DNA of 64,000 bases from the NCBI GenBank assembly GCA_905221605.1, contig CAJNDS010000158.1:106999-170998 (forward strand), written 5' to 3'. Every line of letters begins with the position of its first letter. Positions within the stretch are counted from its first letter, which is position 1. Made by a program: the position numbers and the translations under genes. Origin of the DNA: Symbiodinium natans (lineage: Eukaryota > Sar > Dinophyceae > Suessiales > Symbiodiniaceae). Of the stretch, positions 37,501 to 39,504 are shown piece after piece. The notes below the pieces were generated by a model that ran no database searches, had not been told where the DNA came from, and saw only the letters and a list, made by a program, of their open reading frames with translations.

Positions 37501-39361
37501 GGGTTTAGGGTTTAGGGTGTGAGGGCTTGAGGGTTTGAGGGTTTAGGGTTTGAGGGGTTGAGGGTTTAGGTTCAGGCTACAAGGGCTTTAAGAGCTTTAA
37601 GGGTTTTTAGGGTTTTAAGGGTTTTGGGGTTTAAGGGGTCTAAGGGCTTTAAGTGGTTTAAGGATTTACGGGCTTTAAGGGTTTTAAGGGTTTCAGACGA
37701 ACACCCCGAAAACCCTGAACACAACAGGCCGTCGAGATGCTTAGCATCCTGGTCAGCTTCGTACACGATCAAGCCCATGTTGCCTTTGCTGGGGTTCTCC
37801 GAGTTTGGGGTTTTAGGTTTTAGGGGAGGTTAGACTAGAGGTGCGTTTGTTGAGGGTTCTCAGAGTTTAGGGTTCTAGGGTTTTAGGGTTTAGGAGGTTA
37901 GAGGTGTACATCTTATGGCTTCGGGTTTCGGGCTCACAGTGTGGGGTTTAGGGTTTAGGGTTTAGGGTACGTGAAGCCCTTTCGCTGGTTAGCCTAGTCC
38001 CACGGACTGAATGCGTACAAGAACCAGACGCCCACCTAGACCCTTCAATGCGCCCCAAAGAGCCCGGTAAAGGTACCCCTGTAAAGCCCACCCTAAACCA
38101 TAAACCCTACCCTAGACCCTAAACCCTCAACCCTAGACACTAAACCCTATGAATCCTAATTAACCTTAACCAGGATGAGCCTGAATATGAACCGTATTGA
38201 TCCCTAAACCTTAATGCAACCACCATACCCCCTCCCCGCCCAAGCTTTCCTCCCACGTCCGCCTGCACGGATCCCCGAGCGGAAGGGCTTTGAAGGTTCG
38301 TGCGAAGCTTTAGAGCGTTGAGAGGGCTTAAGCATGTTTTGAGGGTTTCTGGTTTTGGGTTTAGAATTTAGTTTTAAGATCGTACTTTGTATGACGTACC
38401 CTCTGAGTACCCGGCCCTACCCCTAAACCCTAAACCCTAACTAGACCCCAAACCCTAAACCCTGAACCGGAAGGAGATCCACGAGCAAAGTATTCCGGCA
38501 GCAGAGGTGCCGAGGATGACGGCACCCATGATCGTTTCAAAAGCCTGGCCCGAAGGTTCCATGCGTTCAGTTGATACCCTAAACTTTAAGCCCCAAACCC
38601 TAAACCCTAAACCCCGATCCCTAAACCCTAAAGCCCCCAACCCTAACATCCTAAACCGACCCTTTCCCAGACCCGTGGGAGGATCCAAAAAATAGATCCC
38701 CTGAATTAGGGTTCCCAAGAATGTAGATCCTCCAAGGGGGCTGGGTGGGGGCTTGAAGGGTTTAGGACGGATTCTCAATAGGCAGGACTGGCTGATACTG
38801 AAACTGTCAAATGAAACAACATTTTCCCAGAGCTGTCCGATTTGGAGTTTTTAGGTCTGGGTGATGTAGTGTTTCAGCTCTGTTCATCCCTTCCTGTGCC
38901 GCTTTAGGGATTGGTGCGCTCGTGCTTGCCTCCTGTTGTGGCTTGCAGGCTCAGAGACCACGTAAAATTCACGGTCCAAGTTTGTTTCTTACCTTGAGTA
39001 CAGATGCTATATCACATTTGATGCCAGATTCCCACCGAAACTCGAAGGAGGCACCTTCCTTGTCGGATGCGTGGGCTTTCTTTAAGCAACACAGAGAGTG
39101 CACAGCAAGTACTTATCAAGATCATGCCTTTCTAGCTCCTGTTGTCAAGCCCGTTCTAGTGATAGAGGCCACTGTCACCTAGATGAGTATTCCCCAACAG
39201 GATACCCCAATTACACCCCAAATGGAATAGAAGACCCTTACCCTAAACCCTTAACCCCTAAACCCTAAACCCTGAACCCTAAACCCTCAACAGGGTACCC
39301 CTATATTCGTACACCCCCCCAGATTCCAGCCTGGGATAGAACGATCCTTCCGGCGCGGATC
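1129..39361 (-). CDS. Split gene: single-domain voltage-gated cation channel with C-terminal EF-hand pair, at least 24 exons
   Basis: This is a plasma- or organelle-membrane channel gene read on the minus strand. The 24 pieces listed below (1,199 nt, about 400 residues, mean 50 nt) join with continuous reading frame. In order they give S1, an extracellular loop with two cysteines, S2, S3, an arginine-rich S4, S5, a CxxC turret, a pore loop with filter AGDAW, S6, and two EF-hand loops. This is the standard order of a six-helix Na+/Ca2+-type channel with calcium-binding tail, as is common in dinoflagellates. All acceptors are AG and 22 of 24 exons start with G. Donors are GT (7), GC (8) and GA (9). 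The start codon, 5' end and stop were not found. Only one pore domain is seen, so the channel would assemble as a tetramer (inference). Permeation of Ca2+ or Na+ is suggested by the acidic filter but not proven. Confidence 0.85.
1932..1990 (-). CDS. Channel exon 23 (C-terminal tail)
   Basis: Acceptor GCCAG|GT, donor G|GTTTAGGG. Reads RKRDPIVMHSIVKQLDTR, a helical tail after the EF pair. The donor is supplied by the first unit of a TTTAGGG array. Confidence 0.78.
2088..2133 (-). CDS. Channel exon 22 (EF-hand 2, loop and exiting helix)
   Basis: Acceptor TTGAG|G, donor G|GAGGCG. Reads DNKGAVPYLEFCTQL. Joined to exon 21 the loop has D1, D3, K5, G6, V8 and E12. Lys at position 5 is unusual and may weaken Ca2+ binding. 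Confidence 0.87.
2688..2727 (-). CDS. Channel exon 21 (EF-hand 2, entering helix)
   Basis: Acceptor TGAAG|G, donor TCC|GACGCT. Reads REEIEAIFSVLDS, the E-helix and first two loop residues of the second EF-hand. Confidence 0.87.
2741..2795. mobile_element. Single end of a family A element (truncated)
   Basis: GAATGTCCCCCCTTATGCTA then ACAGTCCTGAATAGGGGTTA matches the left end and subterminal part of family A; no right end seen. Lies 14 bp upstream of channel exon 21. Confidence 0.65.
3041..3145 (+). repeat. (ATAC)n microsatellite
   Basis: ATACATAC/ATGCATAC tetranucleotides, preceded by ACACACAT. The open frames over it follow from the repeat. Confidence 0.93.
3751..3797 (-). CDS. Channel exon 20 (inter-EF helix)
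   Basis: Acceptor TTAAG|G, donor AG|GCAGGG. Contains FQRLMESMDI, the usual F..LM..MDI helix between paired EF-hands. The two leftover bases plus G of exon 21 give Arg. Confidence 0.85.
3919..4104. repeat. Inverted repeat with 48-bp perfect arms capped by telomere-like arrays
   Basis: Left arm 3,919-3,966 is CCCTAAA units followed by CCCTAAGCAGAGGACCAC. Right arm 4,057-4,104 is the exact reverse complement, GTGGTCCTCTGCTTAGGG then TTTAGGG units. The loop is 90 bp. It lies in the intron between channel exons 19 and 20. Confidence 0.92.
4616..4693 (-). CDS. Channel exon 19 (EF-hand 1)
   Basis: Acceptor GCCAG|G, donor TAC|GCCACC. Contains FLDDDENGLMSLDEILRGY. The 12-residue loop has D1, D3, N5, G6, M8 and E12, a complete Ca2+-binding EF-hand, flanked by helices. 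Confidence 0.92.
5130..5231 (-). CDS. Channel exon 18 (cytoplasmic helix between S6 and EF-hands)
   Basis: Acceptor CCCAG|G, donor GAG|GAGCTT. The largest exon found (34 codons): polar and charged, ending KIKDFERTKNME. It continues in phase 0 into ELAKLC of the first EF-hand, as expected for the coiled stretch after S6. Confidence 0.88.
5523..5625. mobile_element. MITE-like element, family D
   Basis: CTGGTTCTTATTCGTAGGGA ... TCCCTACTAAGAACCAG; interior AGGGCCCTATGTATACCCTT. Related copies at 43,183-43,270 and 58,648-58,745. Confidence 0.85.
5758..5791 (-). CDS. Channel exon 17 (cytoplasmic end of S6)
   Basis: Acceptor CTCAG|G, donor GCC|GTCCCC. Reads NLILAVIVERA. NLIxAVIVxRA is the highly conserved inner end of S6 and the gate region. 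Confidence 0.9.
7918..7934 (-). CDS. Channel exon 16 (17-nt microexon in S6)
   Basis: Acceptor CTCAG|G, donor AT|GAGCCT. Only 17 nt: VSLGV plus two bases of a Met codon completed by the next exon. It restores the length of S6 (LGVMNLIL). A short match alone would be weak; phase and position support it. Confidence 0.72.
8334..8404 (-). CDS. Channel exon 15 (post-filter loop and first part of S6)
   Basis: Acceptor CACAG|GT, donor AGC|GCTCTT. Reads EISVPLVKEFPTSAIILF and four more helix residues. ISVP followed by an acidic/Pro turn and the aliphatic S6 helix is the expected continuation of the pore. Confidence 0.9.
8871..8975. mobile_element. Dispersed inverted repeat, family G
   Basis: TTGGAAGCTCCTTGGACTAC ... 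AAAGAGCTTCCAA; shares CTTACTAACCCTACTT with 50,370-50,430 and 62,920-62,975. Confidence 0.7.
9011..9120. mobile_element. MITE-like element, family B variant
   Basis: CTAGACCCGGGAGTAACC ... CCGGTCCTAG with AAAAAGGGTGCCCTTTTTGG core. It abuts channel exon 14's intron boundary by only 20 bp. Confidence 0.75.
9140..9185 (-). CDS. Channel exon 14 (pore helix and selectivity filter)
   Basis: Acceptor TGCAG|G, donor G|GACCCT. Reads ASLTLFQQIVAGDAW and leaves a G that becomes a Gly codon. LTxFQxIVAGDxWG is the pore loop; the Asp is the single acidic filter residue. This exon anchored the search for the rest of the gene. Confidence 0.93.
10221..10295 (-). CDS. Channel exon 13 (extracellular turret with CxxC)
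   Basis: Acceptor AACAG|G, donor GCT|GCCACT. A 25-codon exon ending YPCEHCGDGFKSVFA. The CxxC and the following F.SV.A lead directly into the pore helix of exon 14. Confidence 0.88.
10761..10805 (-). CDS. Channel exon 12 (S5, second part)
   Basis: Acceptor CCCAG|G, donor CCG|GTGCCG. Reads AIVVWAIIAVELLHP. WAIIAVE..HP is a strong match to the outer end of S5 in dinoflagellate channels. Phase 0 on both sides. Confidence 0.88.
11488..11548 (-). CDS. Channel exon 11 (S5, first part)
   Basis: Acceptor TGCAG|G, donor GCT|GTCATG. Reads GRMAVYVAEAIIFGSVILMA: the linker end plus the hydrophobic first half of S5 (IIFGS). Confidence 0.82.
11703..11813. mobile_element. MITE-like element, family B, degenerate
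   Basis: CTAGGTTCAGCAACCTAGAT ... GGGCACTACTCAGCATCCTA with AGGTGCCCTTTCTTG core. Confidence 0.7.
13113..13208. mobile_element. MITE-like element, family A
   Basis: Ends GGGATGTTCCCCCTTATACT and AGCATGAGGGGAACATCCC are inverted copies. Centre about 55 bp, non-coding. Confidence 0.8.
13546..13603 (-). CDS. Channel exon 10 (end of S4 and S4-S5 linker)
   Basis: Acceptor CTCAG|GC, donor GG|GAGGGA. Reads AARVLISIPEFYLLLDFL. IPEFYLL is the characteristic linker after S4 in this channel family. Confidence 0.88.
13779..13874. mobile_element. MITE-like element, family A
   Basis: GATGTTCCCCCTTATACTAA at the left and TTAGTATAAGGGGAAACATC at the right: the best preserved inverted repeat of the family. 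Internal ACAGT..CAAATAGGGATTATAG. Confidence 0.85.
14311..14527. mobile_element. MITE family A element interrupted by a family B element
   Basis: Left end GGGATGTTCTCCCTTGTACT, right end GAAGGGGAACATCCC. Between them a complete family B element (14,379-14,491) is inserted, so A is the older insertion here. Confidence 0.82.
14379..14491. mobile_element. MITE-like element, family B
   Basis: CTAGGCTGCCCAGTAACCTA ... TACTGGGCATCCTAG with the same GGGTGCCCTTTTTTGCTTAA core, nested in a family A element. Confidence 0.82.
14705..14733 (-). CDS. Channel exon 9 (S4 voltage sensor, first half)
   Basis: Acceptor CCCAG|G, donor C|GAATCG. Reads SLLRMCRVV and ends one base into an arginine codon. With exon 10 the arginines fall every third residue (R..R..R..R), which is the S4 voltage-sensor pattern. 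Confidence 0.85.
15425..15449 (-). CDS. Channel exon 8 (S3-S4 loop)
   Basis: Acceptor CTGAG|GC, donor GG|GATTGG. A 25-nt exon reading MVNMSLG that bridges S3 to S4 in phase 2/2. It was chosen because it is the first downstream piece that satisfies both phases; the exact boundaries are tentative. Confidence 0.6.
15737..15848. mobile_element. MITE-like element, family B variant
   Basis: CTAGACCCGGGAGTAACCTA ... CTCCCGGGCCTAG; close relative of the copy at 9,011-9,120. Confidence 0.78.
16175..16380 (+). repeat. GC-rich tandem repeat, T-tract plus GCTGCGGGTGCGGGGGCGCG
   Basis: Units of about 28-32 bp: a run of 7-10 T followed by GCTGCGGGTGCGGGGGCGC. About seven copies. The same unit reappears in the same orientation at 34,133-34,195, at the other end of the island. 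Confidence 0.9.
16381..16850 (+). repeat. AT-rich repeat, CTCTATATTTTAATATGAAAAC type
   Basis: Degenerate units of about 30 bp (CTCTAT...TATGAAAACCT). Contains GAGGAAGACATGAGAGAGGA near 16,626, whose reverse complement occurs near 33,050. No coding sequence seen. Confidence 0.85.
16853..17155 (+). repeat. Trinucleotide tract (TTG/CTG)n, about 300 bp
   Basis: Nearly pure TTG and CTG triplets (CAA/CAG on the other strand). All frames are open because of the repeat, giving polyLeu, polyGln-type or polyAla/Thr readings; these are not evidence of a gene. The plus frame continues into a non-repetitive open stretch to 17,366 (TLTPQQITALAAQDAGFRPL), which may be chance. Confidence 0.95.
17156..17520. 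other. Unique spacer, no feature recognised
   Basis: Non-repetitive, moderately GC-rich DNA between the trinucleotide tract and the GATACGATT words. Open frames exist on the plus strand but have no start context or family resemblance. Confidence 0.5.
17524..17695 (+). repeat. GATACGATTT words, left group
   Basis: About ten degenerate GATACGAT(T) words. The same word builds the satellite right of the retrotransposon (29,200-31,860), so the element inserted inside or next to this repeat family. Confidence 0.85.
17852..17924 (+). repeat. Homopolymer run of 73 G
   Basis: Uninterrupted G run 38 bp upstream of the target-site duplication. The true length is uncertain because such runs are hard to sequence. 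Confidence 0.85.
17962..17966 (+). repeat. Target-site duplication, left copy (GGTCC)
   Basis: Five bases GGTCC directly before the 5' LTR, repeated directly after the 3' LTR. Five bases is the usual length for copia integrases. Confidence 0.93.
17967..18393 (+). repeat. 5' LTR, 427 bp
   Basis: Starts TGTTGAATG and ends CATCAACA: TG...CA ends with a six-base inverted repeat (TGTTGA / TCAACA). It should carry the promoter and transcript start; no TATA box is obvious, which is normal for dinoflagellate genes. It reads the same as 28,726-29,152 over its whole length. Confidence 0.96.
18394..18402 (+). promoter_or_regulatory. Primer-binding site, half-tRNA type (initiator tRNA-Met anticodon loop)
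   Basis: GGTTATGAG follows the LTR with no gap. It is the exact complement of CUCAUAACC, the anticodon loop region of initiator tRNA-Met. Priming by an internal tRNA-iMet fragment is known for Drosophila copia and yeast Ty5. The site contains the ATG at 18,398, complementary to the CAU anticodon. Confidence 0.75.
18398..19096 (+). CDS. Retrotransposon upstream ORF (N-terminal Gag extension), 232 codons
   Basis: Opens with the ATG inside the primer site (MSAQSASAVRG) and ends at TGA 19,094-19,096. The same frame runs back into the LTR to an earlier ATG at 18,272, but the transcript probably starts within the LTR, so 18,398 is preferred. The protein is rich in Gly, Ser, Pro and Ala, with one more ordered part (ARRAVGQIWQAVQVAAGHP) and a Pro-rich stretch near the end. 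It overlaps the Pol ORF by GTGA, and the main ORF is in the -1 frame relative to it. It looks like the natural N-terminus of Gag, since the downstream frame begins with a coiled-coil segment that usually continues such proteins. Whether the two are joined by frameshifting, expressed by reinitiation, or separated by an error is open. Confidence 0.6.
   Translation: MSAQSASAVRGSATGPLMNGRGHQSSVAPSYGAASEAGSTSGVGLDAGSSLPQDTRMASGCRSGNDLQQGSIPGSGGGGTATPLEVVNDLRAATDGGEAPDTGLPPGAGNNSSELPEGPLESARRAVGQIWQAVQVAAGHPAMASRPPMNEGGESGEVETYLSAGWDGSRDDSRSPSPPRGPPPAPAEVMLQQPLFPPEVLSQIETMNREAPLLSGFGSPGREAGRPESSLV
19093..28689 (+). CDS. Copia-type Gag-Pol polyprotein, 3,198 codons
   Basis: Reverse-transcribes and integrates the element. 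Order by residue: coiled coil 10-45; nine 22-25-residue PLEHVPGVPG repeats about 83-316; Gag about 340-600; CCCH finger from C648 (Cx8Cx5Cx3H); CCHC knuckle from C681 (Cx2Cx4Hx4C); aspartic protease with catalytic D825 in LLDSGASHP; integrase zinc site about 1226-1240 (H, H, CKAC); integrase catalytic D1265, D1451, E1487 (DD35E); oxygenase-like domain about 1795-1980; reverse transcriptase with D2503 and the YVDD box (D2610, D2611); RNase H from D2786, ending in ADILTKAL; hydrophobic segments near 2955 and 2994-3012; and a C-terminal HDDIHC...CRHC motif. The frame opens after TGA 19,078-19,080. The computed start is GTG 19,093; the first ATG is 19,141. No internal stop. No separate Gag/Pol frameshift is present after Gag. 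Confidence 0.95.
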   Translation: MSSGAVQAEVHRQLEVMRREHSALVQGLARENEFLRDRLANAVAVAERESWRTSTVGKVWGWLGENFKGLGSGPRQTLNQPGAGFPPVAAQGTRPLEQVPGVPGSLGAAFPSIAAQGMQPLEHVPGVPGPASFPGVPGLSGYAHHSVAAQGMQPLEHVPGVPGPGVPAFPSVAAQGMQPLEHVPGVPGASGAAFPSVAAQGMQPLEHVPGVPGASGFAFPSIAAQGMQPLEHVPGVPGASGAAFPSVAARGTKPLEQVPGVPGPGAAFPSVAARGTKPLEQVPGVPGPGAAFPSVAARGTKPLEHVQGVPSPGAAVSPIQDANARSPEVTNLLQGLQAVLRGSEGSPTSAEQVKYHWQELPKLPEIGAEASLAFMDWLHLCAPCVEDMSSTSADYWACLCKEAERWYAGYISADPVTRLTLNPVPSYELQDVRWSRLAKRLESLLIAACPKSVKEELVAGRIKTPLGIICRLYSLYAPGGVSEREQGIQFLQSPVQASSPHQATEVLRKWKRWLLRTQALGGTTPDPVILVKALNTIVKGVLEGAPEALFRVNLVRAALKVEVAPSQESVVQLHAALTAEVEALGRVTPKAKAPPPQVAAVDNPTAPASSSQAPGPKGKGNPKNPAPGLPTVNPKSPPPQPGSTGNKCRFFLQGQGCRKGERCQDLHEWKEIPANERSERCMACGGRNHRKVDCPNSKAGRAGGPPPKNPKTSPPPKGPELKAAAPSPNANHVTALLEDAAKVLKAIQPKEPSGVPVVEAQPIPSASQAPVAQGVPVSVATLQAHLDAIRQAIPDGQPNIRTAQVASTDPSPCEVDQGERTGLLDSGASHPMRSREPKDTNTSRTEVTLAGGVTRVMEQNSSGTILVEPGSQPIVPVGALIQELGCSLTWSGKKATLVHPLHGKIPLRVRQGCPILAETRALELIHELEEAKLAKFNTEVEELQAILRGLSAPKPLKARVKEARETGSRVELLQAATATGLFAKEHLPLLGANLPIHSHHVRHVLKALQLPRRTRRTLESSKDWVLRFVRQDFGDDPLDTWCNQRGVPIVTINLSKQHREALTPGNSIAQILLWAAVHGRIAGVEGELGPNLSLVPLLQWLWTLSSVVRGYTVPLAVMSSSAKPFTTEAWNRFATWTGGLETREAPHTGTVIASNCAIKSLDSCKVEAEVRACIAGAFLPPSDVLRPGELESIDKAITEARRQIQEPSEAPAAAAVSKEEEEWRQHILSGHLPYRRDCKACILGSGVGLQHRKVKAPASFALSCDLLGPLPEKGLSEDCIASRPRHRYALVAAYRAPSELLEKGGWIGARKSIEDLFAKDLLDQMAKEGKDLRGIPPIPEHDVSPAEEDHRLEEEVQDVFSWPEEEEGAPEISSTLDTVTVEVEEEEEGGLWDEEALRTTVKQLESPVPQTVLRFVRPIPSKHFTAILPAIHSIISEIKRIGLPVRSLHTDQGREFLSEGLKEWCSKRSIRVSMSEPHDHKGNGLAERIVGWSKQRARTLLSSADLPVIHWPSAMQYAASLHQHRVLGTSPPAYFGQRVLFKRPVLPGNLKPWNPWSQGRYLSPSNIVTDGHVVLNDEGKLVTVRNIRANPVDPEKEVLDMPGVAADFGSESKQDDIPSYVVPTEPSEERYQPPVRRVVGKTPGVRLGVEEPPPAPLSPEEIPRLDGTKSQPPRVVGKSPGVRIGVEEPPEVEPLPLPDSKGLEEPAHRVVGKSPGGRIGTEEPPEVDQPSPFAEGLRVRPDPLHLSTDPAEPPVPAPRRKITGKTKMAKRITVVQPLEEKARSLREALSFSPGEVATLLNEALNIRPSANHQRIRGVASGCTFGAYARGSINKGITLATGERPELTRYLNAFLQHSLGDCEHPSGTPPTWVALAVFRAREVSPHRDLQNEIGSWNHAVHVKCPTLWVESTQDSNPVFGGGKQEESEVKVTSERVLAGREVQFLEGAVTFNARNWHAVPASSDWVIAGFTPLGWDRDLSDALRGFGFPVPSPVRIAMIQGGGTSSSSGELASDLQGDSAATSGISGTGSTQASIQVSSLGSTPEEGIELPDRLGAINDPDLVRALVTLNLQHRVEGLEALGVEVARDMLYVYPEDLLEEGWSLVETRLFRELVLRNLEQGPTTDARPSGPTPATPAQAGVRAIGGNGSRPTFIQEIRQRRHQRAAEERASNVSDDATAGSSEPPEGRPDPRVTPAIIEAPAQEAFDEIQQWTPIPLEVLRLAEELGSEADLVARPSDIEYANNTFDDMVRGYFWNRNGLHPIVARLALRTFARHRCDVLGLSDRHPDEEAQEESTLETPVIRMALHDHEDLEEPPLANAHSSCSSRIPAALLSPAYIILQQGVQFPEEVDQVPHVSEVQACKAELYTHDMEGRLEALQGRPLETTHTVAPAEVRRHKHHWFQAFKKELESLVGKGAIERVSGKRAAELLNDPESTVLHAKGVCTVKPGKQDEPYRRKARLVACGNESGFTDADDLYASGVAVEGLRAALVEASHNQWGAYGTDVATAFLLAPLGSQAKGRKYILRPPQILRDLALAEEGEYWVIRKAIYGLRESPRWWSEYRDQALKGVKTVDPTTGELLTLEQGQVDANILRIKGVGGETLGLMILYVDDVLFLTTESRARAIYDYIRTSLGWELDPLKQATEEEPLKFLGVNIRPLPKAPGKEPGFSLEQTAYIEEVLHAHGFSGHPSLVACPKELLHDFPNEPAGADALKRAQKITGELLWISQRSRPDISYLVHTMCCNTSKCPERVCEIGQRLLKFLAATKNVRLELRVSDPHGGVQVFTDASFAPEGAHSFGGVLIKYRGATVFWKATKLPLISVSTAEAELQTLSEGAILGQSFLASLQDVTNDMSPLHLRCDSTAAIALAEGSSSQRTRHLKVRAAALRQLVEQGMSLSHCPGDIQCADILTKALSSARLRDLSILIGLTRESEEPTASVQCLQGSGCSQGLAAWVALLMSYAGVIYGQEQHEGQAPPPPPPLVHEDPPGVSDDTWLYVALVVVVIAALGVWECLKGVGRGVYRRVETRPAVKALSRREEKLQRAVAQALERELPSPDTSSTTSIEMQARRRHRRKQTPPPPPPCDSPQGSACASGDNPWLRAPVPRPPPPHPLPPTPARPAEGTSPVRHAGVERGVRGVSVAVQTEPVLVFGVDEHAYMTPKGKTIHDDIHCRAGLHQPLGVTAKTPCRHCLGRKTRNG
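19339..20040 (+). repeat. In-frame 66-75-bp tandem repeat in Gag (nine copies)
   Basis: Consensus AAFPSVAAQGMQPLEHVPGV with PG, repeated nine times with variants (RGTKPLEQ in the last three). The third copy carries an extra FPGVPG insertion. The frame is kept throughout, so it expands and contracts as a coding minisatellite. Elastin-like VPG turns suggest a flexible spacer. Confidence 0.93.
24475..25040 (+). other. Putative 2-oxoglutarate/Fe(II) oxygenase-like domain within the polyprotein
   Basis: Residues about 1795-1983, between integrase and reverse transcriptase. The segment has a jelly-roll look: SPHRDLQNEIGSWNHAV gives an HxD pair (H1885, D1887), and NARNWHAVP gives a distal His (H1956) 71 residues later, followed by WVIAGFTPLGW. 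HxD...H is the Fe(II) triad of 2OG oxygenases. The usual Arg/Lys about ten residues after the distal His is not evident, so the copy may be inactive or the assignment wrong. Confidence 0.5.
28717..28725 (+). promoter_or_regulatory. Polypurine tract
   Basis: AAGGAGGAG directly before the 3' LTR, preceded by a T-rich stretch: the usual plus-strand primer position. Confidence 0.85.
28726..29152 (+). repeat. 3' LTR, 427 bp
   Basis: Same length and, by eye, same sequence as the 5' LTR. It follows the polypurine tract directly and ends at the target duplication. Confidence 0.96.
29153..29157 (+). repeat. Target-site duplication, right copy (GGTCC)
   Basis: GGTCC directly after CATCAACA of the 3' LTR; matches the left copy exactly. 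Confidence 0.93.
29200..30995 (+). repeat. Satellite of GATACGATTT words around a conserved hairpin (seven units)
   Basis: Each unit has AAATCGTATCC words, then the hairpin TTCCCCAATGTGGGGAA (perfect 7-bp arms, ATG loop), then GGATACGATTT words in the opposite sense, then a GC-rich spacer (CCCGCCCTGCC / GGGGG). Hairpins start at 29,335, 29,501, 29,861 (one mismatch), 30,079, 30,355, 30,607 and 30,815. Long open frames here, on both strands, follow from the repeat and are not genes. Confidence 0.93.
30996..31145 (+). repeat. Degenerate GATACGATTTTGG copies with CCTCGCTTGAG(C/A)GATACG spacers
   Basis: Four copies of a 45-50-bp unit (GGGGCC(T/A)C.TCGCTTG..CGATACGATTTTGG) extending the satellite. 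Confidence 0.75.
31166..31332 (+). repeat. 9-bp minisatellite GGGGGAGTG
   Basis: About 18 near-identical copies, purine-rich. Confidence 0.92.
31345..31675 (+). repeat. 31-bp minisatellite, ten copies
   Basis: Unit GGTGCTATAAGCAAATGGAA followed by GGGGCCTGGGC. One copy is short, and one half-unit (GGTGCTGGTCTGGGC) is inserted. Confidence 0.94.
31710..31870 (-). repeat. Degenerate AAATCGTATCC / AAACCGTATT words, right edge of the satellite
   Basis: A dozen words in minus orientation close the GATACG cluster. Confidence 0.8.
31871..33000. other. Unique DNA, no gene recognised
   Basis: Non-repetitive sequence with several short overlapping open frames on both strands (up to 165 codons on the minus strand, the latter starting inside the satellite). 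None has a motif, start context or codon bias I would trust. Confidence 0.5.
33001..33235 (-). repeat. AT-rich repeat, inverted relative to 16,381-16,850
   Basis: Contains CATGTATTCCTCTCTCATGT and units like ATAGAGG..TTCATATGAAAA, the reverse complement of the left AT-rich block. Together the two blocks form inverted arms about 16 kb apart around the retrotransposon and satellite. Confidence 0.8.
33510..34075 (+). repeat. Tandem repeat of about 100-125 bp, five units
   Basis: Each unit has a G run and GCAGCCCCCCC, then TTTGCAAACACAATGCTCGC, then GGTTTGGAAGGGATTC..TGCTTTGAAGCAAGCT. Units are 80-90% alike by eye. Confidence 0.88.
34133..34195 (+). repeat. T-tract plus GCTGCGGGTGCGGGGGCG, two units
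   Basis: Direct copy of the unit at 16,175-16,380; marks the right edge of the island, 160 bp before channel exon 7. Confidence 0.88.
34353..34415 (-). CDS. Channel exon 7 (S3)
   Basis: Acceptor CCCAG|GG, donor G|GTGCGC. Reads LYFRNVWNMIDLLTVILGWM: S3 with the WNxxDLL signature, one of the clearest family marks in the gene. The following intron, about 18.9 kb, contains the whole retrotransposon island. Confidence 0.9.
34549..34577 (+). repeat. Run of 29 C
   Basis: Uninterrupted C run between arrays, 134 bp right of channel exon 7. Confidence 0.88.
34691..34724 (-). CDS. Channel exon 6 (end of S2)
   Basis: Acceptor CACAG|G, donor CGAT|GCGGCC. Reads VECMARWFVER: the conserved acidic residue of S2 (VEC) followed by an aromatic/basic exit. 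The donor could also lie one base further on without changing the frame logic. Confidence 0.8.
34996..35089. mobile_element. MITE-like element, family B, with TTAA flanks
   Basis: CTAGGTTGCCCAGCAACC ... ACTGGGCATCCTAG, interior AAAAAGGGTGCCCTTTTTTG. Flanked on both sides by TTAA, the duplication expected for piggyBac-type insertion; other copies do not show it clearly. Confidence 0.8.
35369..35477. mobile_element. MITE-like element, family C
   Basis: CCCTGAGGGTCCATGTACC ... GGTACATGGACCCTCAGGG: 19-bp perfect ends; almost the whole element is a palindrome around CCTATTTAGG. A second, diverged copy is at 41,375-41,474. Confidence 0.88.
36306..36350 (-). CDS. Channel exon 5 (first part of S2)
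   Basis: Acceptor TTGCAG|C, donor AGC|GCCGCT. Reads QWLGQMNFALLAIYS, the start of S2 (W..xxNxxLL). It joins in phase 0 to VECMARW in the next exon. Confidence 0.78.
36887..36938 (-). CDS. Channel exon 4 (S1-S2 extracellular loop)
   Basis: Acceptor CCCAG|G, donor CCA|GTT. Reads CYPDYADNYDQCPARLP: a Tyr/Asp-rich loop with two cysteines that could form a disulphide. The first G completes the lysine codon left by exon 3. Confidence 0.78.
37741..37783 (-). CDS. Channel exon 3 (end of S1)
   Basis: Acceptor CAAAG|G, donor AA|GCATCT. Reads NMGLIVYEADQDA, which finishes S1 with the acidic VYEAD exit seen in this family. The exon is 43 nt in phase 2/2. Confidence 0.8.
38496..38544 (-). CDS. Channel exon 2 (S1)
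   Basis: Acceptor GCCAG|G, donor G|GAATAC. Reads AFETIMGAVILGTSAA, the first half of transmembrane helix S1 (FExxMGxVIL is typical). It leaves one base that is completed by the GC at the start of the next exon. Confidence 0.8.
39331..39361 (-). CDS. Channel exon 1 (pre-S1 segment)
   Basis: Acceptor GGAAG|G, donor CAG|GCTGG. Reads IRAGRIVLSQ, a basic stretch directly before S1, ending in phase 0 to match the next exon. It is the least certain member of the chain because pre-S1 sequence is weakly conserved; exons further upstream are undetermined. Confidence 0.6.
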
Positions 39362-39504
39362 CTTCCGCGTGGCGAGCCCTAAACCCTAAACCCTAAACAT
39401 TAACCCTAACCCTAAACCCGAAACAAGCATGGTTCTGTGGGTTCAGGGTCTACAGCTGACGGCATCACTTGGGTTTGACTTTGTGCCATACTCTGGAGCG
39501 AAGA

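Noticed and set aside
38922-39182. Plus-strand 86-codon ORF
   Set aside because: No acceptor/donor pattern, lies between channel exons 1 and 2 on the opposite strand, and no motif was recognised.
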